Shown here one piece after another: positions 5,991 to 12,563 of a stretch of DNA of 12,563 nt. This DNA is from JBAUHN01 sp049680295. GTDB lineage: Bacteria > Pseudomonadota > Alphaproteobacteria > Rhodobacterales > Rhodobacteraceae. The translations under genes were made by a program, and so were the position numbers. Numbering within the stretch: the stretch's first letter is position 1; the number at the start of each line of letters is the position of its first letter. The stretch spans positions 1-12,563 of the forward strand of contig JBAUHN010000205.1 in the NCBI GenBank assembly GCA_049680295.1, written 5' to 3'. The notes under the pieces were generated by a model. It was given only the letters and a program-made list of their open reading frames with translations. It was not told where the DNA came from and made no database searches.

Positions 5991-6987
5991 ATGGCAGCGC
6001 GTGGCGGTTAAGAGCGGAGTAGCGCCCCGTGACGTTGTGTTCGAGCTGGCGTTCAATATCGCTGAGCAGCGATGAAGCACCAAAGCGGAACAGATCGGGT
6101 TCCAGCCAACGCCGCCCCAGCTCTTCTTTCATCAACACCAGATAATTTATCGCATCCTTAGCCTTGGCCACGCCGCCCGCAGGCTTGTAGCCAACCGAAT
6201 AGCCGCTGCGTTCGCTGTAAGCGCGAATATCACGCACCATGGTCAAGCTGACAGGTAGCGTTGCATTGACGCTTTCTTTGCCCGTTGAGGTTTTGATAAA
6301 ATCAGCCCCCGCCATCATGCAGACACGCGATGCGCGGGCGATGTTGCGCATTGTGCCCAACTCGCCCGTCGCCAGAATAGCCTTAACATGGGCTTCACCG
6401 CAGGCCGCGCGATAGTCGCGCATTTCATCATATAGCGACTGCCAATCACCGCCCAAAACATGGCGGCGGGTGATCACGATGTCGATTTCCGCAGCCCCCG
6501 CGGCCACCGAGGCTTCGATTTCCTTGACCTTTAGCGCATGCGGGGTCAACCCCGCCGGAAACCCGGTTGAAACGGCGGCAACGGGAATGCCCGAACCTTC
6601 CAGCGCCTCAACAGCGGTTTCAATCATGTCGTGATAGACGCAAACAGCCCCGGTTGTGACCTTTCGTTCTTGCAATCCAAGCGCTTCGATCAGATCCGCG
6701 CGCACGGGTGCCTTTGCTTTGGCGCACAATCTGCGAACGCGGGCGGGCGTATCGTCACCCGACAGTGTTGTCAGGTCCATGCATTCAATCGCCTTGATCA
6801 GCCAAGCGGCCTGCCAATCTTTTTTGACGCTGCGCCTTGCGGGCAAACTGGTCGCGCGGCGTTCAATGGCCGACAGGTTTCCATGGGCGGCTGCAACCCA
6901 GTCAAGATCAAGCTCGGATCCTGGATTGCGTTCAACGTGGTCGGCTGTCACCAGACGCTGATGTGGTATGATTGTGTCGGGCGTCAT
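5989..6987 (-). CDS. deoC: Deoxyribose-phosphate aldolase
   Basis: DeoC is a class I aldolase that splits 2-deoxyribose-5-phosphate into glyceraldehyde-3-phosphate and acetaldehyde. The Schiff-base lysine is K232 in ADFIKTSTGK, the second active-site lysine is K268 in GYKPAGGV, and the acidic partner is D169 in EIDIVI. At 332 aa it is longer than the E. coli enzyme (about 259) and resembles the longer, animal-like branch, with an N-terminal extension (about 1-65) before DLTTLSGDDT. Its ATG overlaps the deoB stop by 4 bases (ATGA), with GGGGA a few bases upstream. Only 9 bases separate its stop from the ALDH16 start. It is the last carbon-splitting step of the pathway laid out in this operon. 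Confidence 0.95.
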   Translation of the reverse strand: MTPDTIIPHQRLVTADHVERNPGSELDLDWVAAAHGNLSAIERRATSLPARRSVKKDWQAAWLIKAIECMDLTTLSGDDTPARVRRLCAKAKAPVRADLIEALGLQERKVTTGAVCVYHDMIETAVEALEGSGIPVAAVSTGFPAGLTPHALKVKEIEASVAAGAAEIDIVITRRHVLGGDWQSLYDEMRDYRAACGEAHVKAILATGELGTMRNIARASRVCMMAGADFIKTSTGKESVNATLPVSLTMVRDIRAYSERSGYSVGYKPAGGVAKAKDAINYLVLMKEELGRRWLEPDLFRFGASSLLSDIERQLEHNVTGRYSALNRHALP

Positions 6988-8219
6988 TTTTTTCCCCGGA
7001 TAAGGTTAAGAAAAGATGTTCCATGGGGGCCAAAGGGCAGGCCAAGGTGATCGGCGATACTGGCCCCGATGTCTGAAAACAGGCGTTCGCCCAAAGCACG
7101 TGGGCCGGTTTCAGCCCCCCACCGCAGTAATATCGGAACTTGTTCGCGAGTATGGTCCGTCCCGTGCCATGTTGGATCATTGCCGTGGTCCGCTGTCAGG
7201 ATCAGAAGGTCGCCGGGCGCAAGACGCGCAAATACTTCCGGCAGCCGCGCGTCAAACTGCTCCAATGCATGGGCGTATCCTGGCACATCGCGTCGGTGGC
7301 CAAACTCGCTGTCAAAATCGACAAAATTAGCGAATAATAGACCGCCGCCCTCAAGGTCATCCATGGCCTGAAGTGTGCTGTCCAACAGGGCCATGTTGCC
7401 AGCCGCCTTGCGCACTTCACCGGTGCCGCGATGGGCGAAAATATCGCTGATCTTGCCCATGGTGATCACGTTTCGGCCTGCCTTTGAGGCGTGATCCAGC
7501 AAAGTCTCCTCGGGAGGTTCGATCGAGAAATCCCGGCGATTGGCTGTGCGGATAAAACCCGATTCTACCGACCCTGTGAATGGCCGTGCAATCACACGCC
7601 CAATCTTAAGCGGATCAACCAGCTTGCGCGCGATTTCACAGGTTTCAAGCAATCGCGACAGCCCAAAGTGTCCTTCATGGGCCGCTATCTGGAAAACACT
7701 ATCCGCAGATGTGTAGCAGATCGGTTTGCCGGTCAGGACATGTCCGGGCCCCAGTTCCTGGATGATTTGTGACCCTGACCCATGGCAATTTCCCATGATG
7801 CCGGGAAGTCCGGCTTCTTTGATCAGCGCTTCTGTCAACCTCTCTGGAAATGCAGGCATTTCATTTGGAAACAAGGCCCATTCGAATCCCACTGGTGCCC
7901 CGGCGATTTCCCAATGGCCCGAGGGGGTATCTTTACCATTTGATGTCTCAACAGCACTGCCCCAAACCCCGCTCACAGGCCCTTCGAGGCCGGGCGGAAT
8001 AGACCCGGTCGTTTGCGCAGCGGCTTCCCCTAAACCCATTGCTGTCAGATTGGGAAGACTTAATGGGCCATTGCGCAAGGCTTCTTGGTCGCCGCGTCCT
8101 TCGGCGCAGGCAATGGCAATGTTGCTGACGGTTGCGGCTCCCTCGTCGCCATATGCTTTGGCATCCGGTGCGCCGCCGATACCGACAGAGTCTAGAACAA
8201 TGAGGAAGGCGCGGCTCAT
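6984..8219 (-). CDS. deoB: Phosphopentomutase
   Basis: DeoB moves the phosphate of (deoxy)ribose-1-phosphate to C5, linking the nucleoside phosphorylases to DeoC or to the pentose phosphate pathway. This 411-aa protein belongs to the alkaline-phosphatase superfamily with two Mn ions. Visible metal and catalytic sites are D10 (VLDSVGIGGAPD), T98 in GKDTPSGHWE (the phosphorylated Thr of the family), TSADSVFQIAAHEG (170-183), and TADHGNDPTWHGTDHTRE with D344, H345 and H356. Its length is typical. The ATG overlaps the deoA stop by 4 bases (ATGA), and GGAGG lies 10 bases upstream (8230-8234). Nothing looks broken. Confidence 0.96.
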   Translation of the reverse strand: MSRAFLIVLDSVGIGGAPDAKAYGDEGAATVSNIAIACAEGRGDQEALRNGPLSLPNLTAMGLGEAAAQTTGSIPPGLEGPVSGVWGSAVETSNGKDTPSGHWEIAGAPVGFEWALFPNEMPAFPERLTEALIKEAGLPGIMGNCHGSGSQIIQELGPGHVLTGKPICYTSADSVFQIAAHEGHFGLSRLLETCEIARKLVDPLKIGRVIARPFTGSVESGFIRTANRRDFSIEPPEETLLDHASKAGRNVITMGKISDIFAHRGTGEVRKAAGNMALLDSTLQAMDDLEGGGLLFANFVDFDSEFGHRRDVPGYAHALEQFDARLPEVFARLAPGDLLILTADHGNDPTWHGTDHTREQVPILLRWGAETGPRALGERLFSDIGASIADHLGLPFGPHGTSFLNLIRGKK

Positions 8220-9538
8220 GCCGAAGCGCCCTCCAAAAGCTCTGTATAGAGGCGTTCGTCGACCTCGACCGGATCACCCAACACAAATGCCGAACGCAAA
8301 TCTTCTGCGGCTTTCTCTGCGGCCTCTCGTGTCGCGGCGTGAACTTGGGCAATGGGTTGGTTTGTGCCAAGCAACTGACCGATTTCGGCGAACCCAGTGA
8401 ATCCGACCCTTGGGTCGATTTTGTCCGTAGGAACCTGCCTGCCACCACCTAGACCAATCACGGCCAACCCGACAGCGCGTGTATCCACTGAACGGACATG
8501 ACCGTCCGTGCCAGGGAATACATCAAGTATCACAGGAGCCGGGGCCAGATAATTGTCTGGCTTTGCCATCAGATCATTTGGACCGCCAAGCTCCACGACC
8601 ATCTGGGCAAACCTTTCTGCCGCTGCCCCAGATGTGAATGCGGTCTCGATCTTGGCGCGCCCTGCTGCGCTGCTGTCGGTCAACCCTCCCAGATACAGCA
8701 GATCACCTGCAAGCGTACATGTGACATCCCAAAGCCGAGCGTCAATATGATCTCCTGTCAGGAAACGAATGGCGTTGAGAGTTTCCAATGAATTGCCGGC
8801 AGCAGTGGCCAATGGTTGGCTCATGTCCGTCAATCGCGCGGCGGTGCGGCATCCGGCACCATTCGCAACAGAAACCAGGGAATCCGCCAGTGTTTGGGCA
8901 TCTGATTTTGACCCCATGAATGCGCCGTTGCCAAACTTGACATCCAGCACCAGCGCATCCAGCCCTGCGGCCAGTTTTTTGGATAAAATGGAGGCAGTGA
9001 TCAGGTCTATCGAACTGACAGTCGCGGTTGTGTCGCGGATGCCATACAGGCGTTTGTCCGCGGGGGCGATTTGGGAGGTTTGCCCAATGACCGCACAGCC
9101 GACAGACCTGATCACTTCTCGCAGCTTGTTCTCGTCAGGCTGCGTATCGTATCCTGGAATTGCGTCCAGTTTGTCGAGCGTCCCTCCTGTGTGTCCCAGC
9201 CCGCGCCCCGAAATCATTGGCACCGCTGCACCGCAGGCCGCAAGTGCCGGAGCCAACATTAGCGAAACGTTGTCGCCAATCCCGCCGGTCGAATGTTTAT
9301 CGACCACTGGGCGGTCTTCGCCCGACCAATCCAGAACAGAGCCGGAATCACGCATCGCGCACGTAAACGCTATCCGCTCCGCCACGGTCAGCTTCTGTAG
9401 ATAGACTGCCATTGCAAACGCGGCCATCTGGCCCTCACTGGCGCTATCATCAGTCAGCCCTTTGACAACAAATGCGATTTCTTGGTCACTCAGGCTTCCG
9501 CCGTCGCGCTTTTTGCGAATAATTTCGCGTATGAGCAT
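8216..9538 (-). CDS. deoA: Thymidine phosphorylase
   Basis: DeoA splits thymidine or deoxyuridine with phosphate into the base and 2-deoxyribose-1-phosphate. The 440-aa length equals the E. coli enzyme. Seen motifs are the phosphate-binding KHSTGGIGDN (81-90), the family signature SGRGLGHTGGTLDKLD (110-125), and the substrate-binding YGIRD (R168) and SILSKK (S183, K187). The last position of the signature is Asp where Glu is usual, a conservative change. The ATG overlaps the preceding phosphorylase stop by one base (TAATG), and AAGGA lies 8 bases upstream at 9547-9551. A pyrimidine-nucleoside phosphorylase of the same family (Pdp-type) is an alternative, but the length and motifs favour DeoA. 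Confidence 0.95.
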   Translation of the reverse strand: MLIREIIRKKRDGGSLSDQEIAFVVKGLTDDSASEGQMAAFAMAVYLQKLTVAERIAFTCAMRDSGSVLDWSGEDRPVVDKHSTGGIGDNVSLMLAPALAACGAAVPMISGRGLGHTGGTLDKLDAIPGYDTQPDENKLREVIRSVGCAVIGQTSQIAPADKRLYGIRDTTATVSSIDLITASILSKKLAAGLDALVLDVKFGNGAFMGSKSDAQTLADSLVSVANGAGCRTAARLTDMSQPLATAAGNSLETLNAIRFLTGDHIDARLWDVTCTLAGDLLYLGGLTDSSAAGRAKIETAFTSGAAAERFAQMVVELGGPNDLMAKPDNYLAPAPVILDVFPGTDGHVRSVDTRAVGLAVIGLGGGRQVPTDKIDPRVGFTGFAEIGQLLGTNQPIAQVHAATREAAEKAAEDLRSAFVLGDPVEVDERLYTELLEGASA

Positions 9539-10359
9539 TATTTTGATCCTTCGTTTTTCAACGAAGACGCGAAGCCTTCGAACAGGTCGCAGAAGCGGAT
9601 TTGCGCTTTGTCGGCCTCTGATTTCGTGTGGCCATGGCCGATCATCGCCCCGTCCATGCCTGCGGCGAAATTGGTAATGACGGATACCGCCGCAACACGC
9701 AGCTCCAGATAGCGGGCCAAAATAACCTCTGGCACAGTGGACATACCAACAGCATTAGCGCCCAACATCCGCAGTGCATTGATTTCAGCAGGGGTTTCGA
9801 ATGACGGGCCAGAATACCAAGCATAGACACCTTCGTGGAGCGTAGTGCTAAGTCCCGTGGCAACCGTGCGGAACTGTTCTGCCAAATCCCGGTCGTAGGC
9901 TTGCGACATATCTACAAACCGACGGTCACCGTCTGTGCCGATCAGTGGATTCAGGCCGGACCAATTTAGATGATCGGTTATCGCCATCAATGATCCAGGC
10001 GGCATGTCTTCGCGGGTGGAGCCCGCGGCATTCGACAGGGCAAGCGTCGTGCAGCCAATTTCAGCCAACGCCGACAGCGGTGCCATCATGCCCTTGGGAT
10101 CACCATGTTCATAATAATGAACCCGACCTGAAATGACTGCTGTGCGAGTGCCCCCTAGTGTGCCAATAATCAGGGCGCCTTGATGGCCCGAAACCCCAGA
10201 TGCCGGGAACCCCGGCAGATCACCAAAGGGAATTGTTGTTGCATCGCTAAGGCGTTCGGTAAGTGCGCCCAATCCAGATCCTAAAACGACCGCCAGCTTT
10301 GGGGCTTCATCACCAACACGGTTTTTAATAATTTTTGCAGCTGCGGAAATATTCGACAT
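9538..10359 (-). CDS. punA: Purine nucleoside phosphorylase (class II, trimeric type)
   Basis: The enzyme cleaves inosine, guanosine and their deoxy forms with phosphate into free purine and (deoxy)ribose-1-phosphate. This 273-aa protein is the trimeric PNP/MTAP type, not the hexameric DeoD type. Phosphate-site motifs are VLGSGLG (S28), SGHQG (H59) and GRVHYYE (R79, H81). The base site shows SNAAGS (N110), GPSFETPAEI (E188), VGMSTVPE and VITN (N230). The Asn in the last motif is associated with preference for 6-oxopurines, which fits Add supplying inosine. GGAAG lies just upstream of the ATG. It overlaps deoA by one base and follows the hairpin after nupC. The same protein type is also called xapA or pupG in other species, so the symbol is a convention. 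Confidence 0.93.
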   Translation of the reverse strand: MSNISAAAKIIKNRVGDEAPKLAVVLGSGLGALTERLSDATTIPFGDLPGFPASGVSGHQGALIIGTLGGTRTAVISGRVHYYEHGDPKGMMAPLSALAEIGCTTLALSNAAGSTREDMPPGSLMAITDHLNWSGLNPLIGTDGDRRFVDMSQAYDRDLAEQFRTVATGLSTTLHEGVYAWYSGPSFETPAEINALRMLGANAVGMSTVPEVILARYLELRVAAVSVITNFAAGMDGAMIGHGHTKSEADKAQIRFCDLFEGFASSLKNEGSK

Positions 10360-10388
10360 AGTCTTCCAATCTGTGTTCTTTGACTGAA

Positions 10389-10420
10389 CAGGCTTCCGGC
10401 CACTTTGAGCCGGAAGCCTG
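10389..10420 (-). promoter_or_regulatory. Strong intercistronic hairpin between nupC and the phosphorylase gene
   Basis: A perfect 12-bp inverted repeat (CAGGCTTCCGGC, 8-nt loop, GCCGGAAGCCTG) lies in the 77-base gap after nupC. On the transcribed strand it is followed by TTCAGTCAAAG, not a T run, so it does not look like a full intrinsic terminator. It more likely protects or helps process the mRNA, setting different levels for the transporter and the enzymes, or it gives partial attenuation (inference). It is the only gap of this size among the downstream genes. Confidence 0.7.
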
Positions 10421-10436
10421 ATGTTTGCATTTTCGT

Positions 10437-11747
10437 TTAGATGAAGACGTTGGCGATACAGGCCGTGATGAAGGCCGCAAGTGTGCCGCCGACGATTGAT
10501 CTGATGCCAAGTTTGGCCAGATCACCGCGACGATCCGGCGCCATCGCACCAATCCCGCCCACCTGAATGGCAATCGACGAGAAGTTGGCAAATCCGCACA
10601 ATGCGTAGGACAGGATGATCACAGTCCGCTCTGACAATTCGCCACCGATCTGCGACAGATGCAGATAGGCCACAAATTCGTTGATCGCGATTTTCTCACC
10701 AAGCAACGCACCGGCAGCACCTGTCTCTGACCATGGAACACCCATCAAGAATGCGACAGGGGCGAAGAGCCAGGAGAATATCACAGCAAGGGTGAGATTA
10801 GCTTGCCCGTCCTGCAACAAGGGGTCCGCTACCATAGAAGCGCCCCAGGTTCCGAACCCTACCCAGCCACCTACCATGGTCAGAATTGAATCAACCATGA
10901 ATATCAACGCGATGAACGCCAACAGCATCGCACCAACATTGAATGCTAGGTGCATTCCGTCGGTTGCGCCGCGAGCAGCAGCTTCAATGACGTTGCTGTC
11001 AATTTTTTCACTCATTTCAGCCGGAACACCTTCAGCACTTTCTGGTGTTTCAGTTTCTGGGATCATGATCTTTGAAATCATGATGGCAGCTGGAGCCGAA
11101 AGCACGCTGGCAGTTAACAAGTGGCCAGCTATATCTGGAATGAACCCGGCAAGCATCGCTACATACACAGCAAGAACGCTGCCAGCCACTGTAGTCATGC
11201 CTCCGACCATCAAGCAGAACAATTCCGAGTTGGTCATTTTTTGCACAAACGGTCGGACCAAAAGTGGCGCTTCGGTTTGACCAACGAAGACGTTGGCGGC
11301 TGCGGAAAGCGATTCCGCACCTGAAACACGCATGGTCTTGTACATGATCCATGCAAAGCCTTTAACAACTTTCTGCATGATACCCAGATGATACAGCACC
11401 CCAAGTAACGACGACAAAAACACGATTGTGGGCAAAGCGGCGAGCGCAAAGACAAAGCCGTGCTCATCGCCCGTGAATGAACCAAAGAGGAACGATGTGC
11501 CTGCTTGCGTAAAGGTTAGCAGGGCATTGAAAAAATCTGTTACGAGTGAGAACAGGGGTTGTAGTACACCGGGCAGTCCGATCATCGGGATCCCAAGGAT
11601 CAATACTGCAAATATTACCTGCAAACCTAATCCCCAGCCGACGACACGACGCTGAATTGCACCTCGATTGTTTGAAAGCGCGAAACAGATACTTATGAAA
11701 ACGGCGATCCCCACAAGGCTCATGATTTTTGAAAATGTTACGTCCAT
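10437..11747 (-). CDS. nupC: Concentrative nucleoside transporter (NupC/CNT family)
   Basis: This 436-aa inner-membrane protein imports nucleosides with a cation gradient. The sequence is a run of hydrophobic segments, starting with one at about 7-24 and another at 35-57. It carries the CNT hallmarks: VFVGQTEAPLLVRPF (153-167, substrate-binding QTE), the family signature GEKIAINEFVAY (350-361) and FANFSSIAIQVGGIG (386-400) with the Asn/Ser substrate contacts. A polar, acidic loop (about 229-258) separates the two halves. AGGGAGGG lies 5 bases before the ATG, which directly abuts the stop of the small upstream ORF (TAAATG). Purine versus pyrimidine preference cannot be read reliably; the operon suggests broad use. 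Confidence 0.94.
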   Translation of the reverse strand: MDVTFSKIMSLVGIAVFISICFALSNNRGAIQRRVVGWGLGLQVIFAVLILGIPMIGLPGVLQPLFSLVTDFFNALLTFTQAGTSFLFGSFTGDEHGFVFALAALPTIVFLSSLLGVLYHLGIMQKVVKGFAWIMYKTMRVSGAESLSAAANVFVGQTEAPLLVRPFVQKMTNSELFCLMVGGMTTVAGSVLAVYVAMLAGFIPDIAGHLLTASVLSAPAAIMISKIMIPETETPESAEGVPAEMSEKIDSNVIEAAARGATDGMHLAFNVGAMLLAFIALIFMVDSILTMVGGWVGFGTWGASMVADPLLQDGQANLTLAVIFSWLFAPVAFLMGVPWSETGAAGALLGEKIAINEFVAYLHLSQIGGELSERTVIILSYALCGFANFSSIAIQVGGIGAMAPDRRGDLAKLGIRSIVGGTLAAFITACIANVFI

Positions 11748-11858
11748 TTAGTCCCTCCCTTGGCGGCCAATCGCCACCCGTTGTTTTGCCCGTTCCAGTC
11801 TTGCGATCTCCTCGTCGCAATGGCCCGATCGGAGCAGTTGGTATTGGCTTCCGCTCAT
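11748..11858 (-). CDS. Small ORF, 36 aa, between regulator and transporter; unknown
   Basis: The ATG overlaps the regulator stop by 4 bases (ATGA), and the TAA stop touches the nupC ATG with no gap, so the ORF fills the space between the two genes exactly. It reads MSGSQYQLLRSGHC, then DEEIARLERAKQR and VAIGRQGRD. The middle is a charged, helix-prone stretch with no membrane segment or signal peptide. The family is not recognised. It may be a real small protein or a coupling ORF that carries ribosomes onto nupC. The nupC Shine-Dalgarno lies in its last codons. No strong Shine-Dalgarno of its own stands close to its ATG (AGGGAG is about 19 bases away), so reinitiation from the regulator gene is likely. 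Coding is inferred from the fit at both ends and the plausible composition. Confidence 0.5.
   Translation of the reverse strand: MSGSQYQLLRSGHCDEEIARLERAKQRVAIGRQGRD
11753..11760 (-). promoter_or_regulatory. Ribosome binding site of nupC
   Basis: AGGGAGGG on the minus strand ends 5 bases before the nupC ATG. It is the strongest Shine-Dalgarno of the cluster and lies inside the end of the small ORF. Confidence 0.7.
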
Positions 11859-12563
11859 TTGACAACGCGAAGCAGTTCTCCCTTGCTTCGTTGCTGAACA
11901 AGCGCCGCAAGTGTTTGGTCGATGACCAGATCAGTGATGACATTACTGCGCAGCGCAGCATGTGTTGCTTCCAGCTTGGAAGCCCCGCCGACCAAAGCGA
12001 GAACTCTGGAGCCTCTCACTTCTTCAAAGTGCAGGCCCACAGCCTGATTACCGAGTTGTGTTTCCAGAAGGGTGCCTTCCGGGCTCAAGAAGCGGCCCAT
12101 CAGATCACCAACTGCTCCCTCACTCAGTAATTCATCGCGTTCTGCGTCAGAAATCATACGGTTGCGTATGAGATGGCCTTCGTCATCAAGTGAGCCAACC
12201 CCAATGACAAAGAGATCAGAGTCGCGCGCCTTGCCGAGCATCTCGGACACAGAATCCTGGGCGTGGAACATCTCTTTTTCGGCCAGTGACCGCGCGAGAT
12301 AAGGAACTGGTAGGAAGTACCCTTCGCCACCAACGCGTTCTTGAAATGCCTGCACCACGTCATAAGGGTTGGCAGAAAGCTTGCGGGTCAAACTGCCTGA
12401 AACGGACACAATACTAAGATCGGATCGCGAGATTTGCGCCATGTTAGTGACAGTGGCCTTCAGCGTGCGCCCCATGCCGACACCGACTTGTTTGATTTGT
12501 TTTGTTTCCAGAAGCGTCGCAAGTACGCCCGCCGCAACTCTTGCGACCTCGTCAATAGCCGCA
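11855..12563 (-). CDS. SorC/DeoR-type sugar-binding transcriptional regulator (partial, N-terminus outside window)
   Basis: The window holds the C-terminal 235 residues up to the TGA. The frame is open to the window edge and begins AAIDEVARVAAGVL, so the N-terminal helix-turn-helix part is missing. The visible part is the SorC sugar-phosphate-binding domain: VGVGMGRTL (the 'GxGxGxTL' pattern), SVSGSL, LFVIGVGSLDDEG, VGDLMGRFL and LALVGGASKLEA. Members of this family bind phosphorylated sugars. Bacillus DeoR, of the same family, represses a dra-nupC-pdp operon and responds to deoxyribose phosphates. Encoded first in a nupC-deo operon, this protein most likely autoregulates the operon and senses deoxyribose-5-phosphate or a related phosphate (inference). 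It overlaps the small ORF by 4 bases. Confidence 0.88.
   Translation of the reverse strand, partial: AAIDEVARVAAGVLATLLETKQIKQVGVGMGRTLKATVTNMAQISRSDLSIVSVSGSLTRKLSANPYDVVQAFQERVGGEGYFLPVPYLARSLAEKEMFHAQDSVSEMLGKARDSDLFVIGVGSLDDEGHLIRNRMISDAERDELLSEGAVGDLMGRFLSPEGTLLETQLGNQAVGLHFEEVRGSRVLALVGGASKLEATHAALRSNVITDLVIDQTLAALVQQRSKGELLRVVK

Noticed and set aside
7726..8400. 224-codon plus-strand open frame opposite deoB and deoA
   Set aside because: It spans the junction of two clear minus-strand genes and has no recognisable motif.
8769..9404. 211-codon plus-strand open frame opposite deoA
   Set aside because: It is a shadow of deoA; its low-complexity Ser/Ala-rich composition is typical of antisense frames in GC-rich DNA.
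10389..10420. Hairpin as a full intrinsic terminator after nupC
   Set aside because: No T run follows the stem on the transcribed strand, and the genes downstream belong to the same pathway without a visible new promoter.
10681..11280. 199-codon plus-strand open frame opposite nupC
   Set aside because: It lies opposite a membrane-protein gene and is rich in Asn, Thr, Ala and Ser, as expected for an antisense of hydrophobic codons.
1..12563. CRISPR array, tRNA, rRNA or phage genes
   Set aside because: No regularly spaced repeats, cloverleaf-like or rRNA-like sequence, or phage protein motifs were seen on either strand.

Overview
The window looks like chromosomal DNA of an alphaproteobacterium, most likely a marine Rhodobacteraceae (roseobacter-type) strain. 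This rests on protein style (an ALDH16-type double-domain aldehyde dehydrogenase, a long DeoC, class II purine nucleoside phosphorylase), moderately GC-rich codon use and tight overlapping gene starts. The genus cannot be fixed from the sequence alone.

The right four fifths (about 2538-12563) are one minus-strand gene cluster for nucleoside uptake and catabolism. In transcription order it holds: a SorC/DeoR-type sugar-phosphate-sensing regulator (its N-terminus lies outside the window), a previously hidden 36-codon small ORF, a CNT-family nucleoside transporter (nupC), a hairpin, purine nucleoside phosphorylase, thymidine phosphorylase (deoA), phosphopentomutase (deoB), deoxyribose-phosphate aldolase (deoC), an ALDH16-family aldehyde dehydrogenase and adenosine deaminase (add). 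Most junctions overlap by 1, 4 or 11 bases, which points to one translationally coupled operon. The route is: import; deaminate adenosine to inosine; phosphorolyse purine and pyrimidine (deoxy)nucleosides; move phosphate from C1 to C5; split deoxyribose-5-phosphate into glyceraldehyde-3-phosphate and acetaldehyde; oxidise the acetaldehyde. The position of ALDH16 right after deoC suggests a physiological substrate for a poorly understood enzyme family.

The left fifth (1-2537) is mobile-element debris. An intact IS110-family element of the IS1111 subgroup (about 564-1950) has a full DEDD/Ser transposase, perfect 12-bp subterminal inverted repeats and a 255-base structured non-coding 3' region, the expected place of its bridge (seek) RNA. 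It appears to have inserted into an older, decayed plus-strand IS110-type transposase gene (171-563, perhaps continuing 1951-2260). That gene has lost its first catalytic aspartate and is preceded by a row of hairpins that may be the relic of its own guide RNA. Between this debris and add there is about 280 bp with no intact gene and no clear terminator.

No tRNA, rRNA, CRISPR array or phage gene was seen. The points most worth following are the hidden small ORF between regulator and transporter, the ALDH16-DeoC link, and the candidate guide RNAs of the two nested IS110-family elements.
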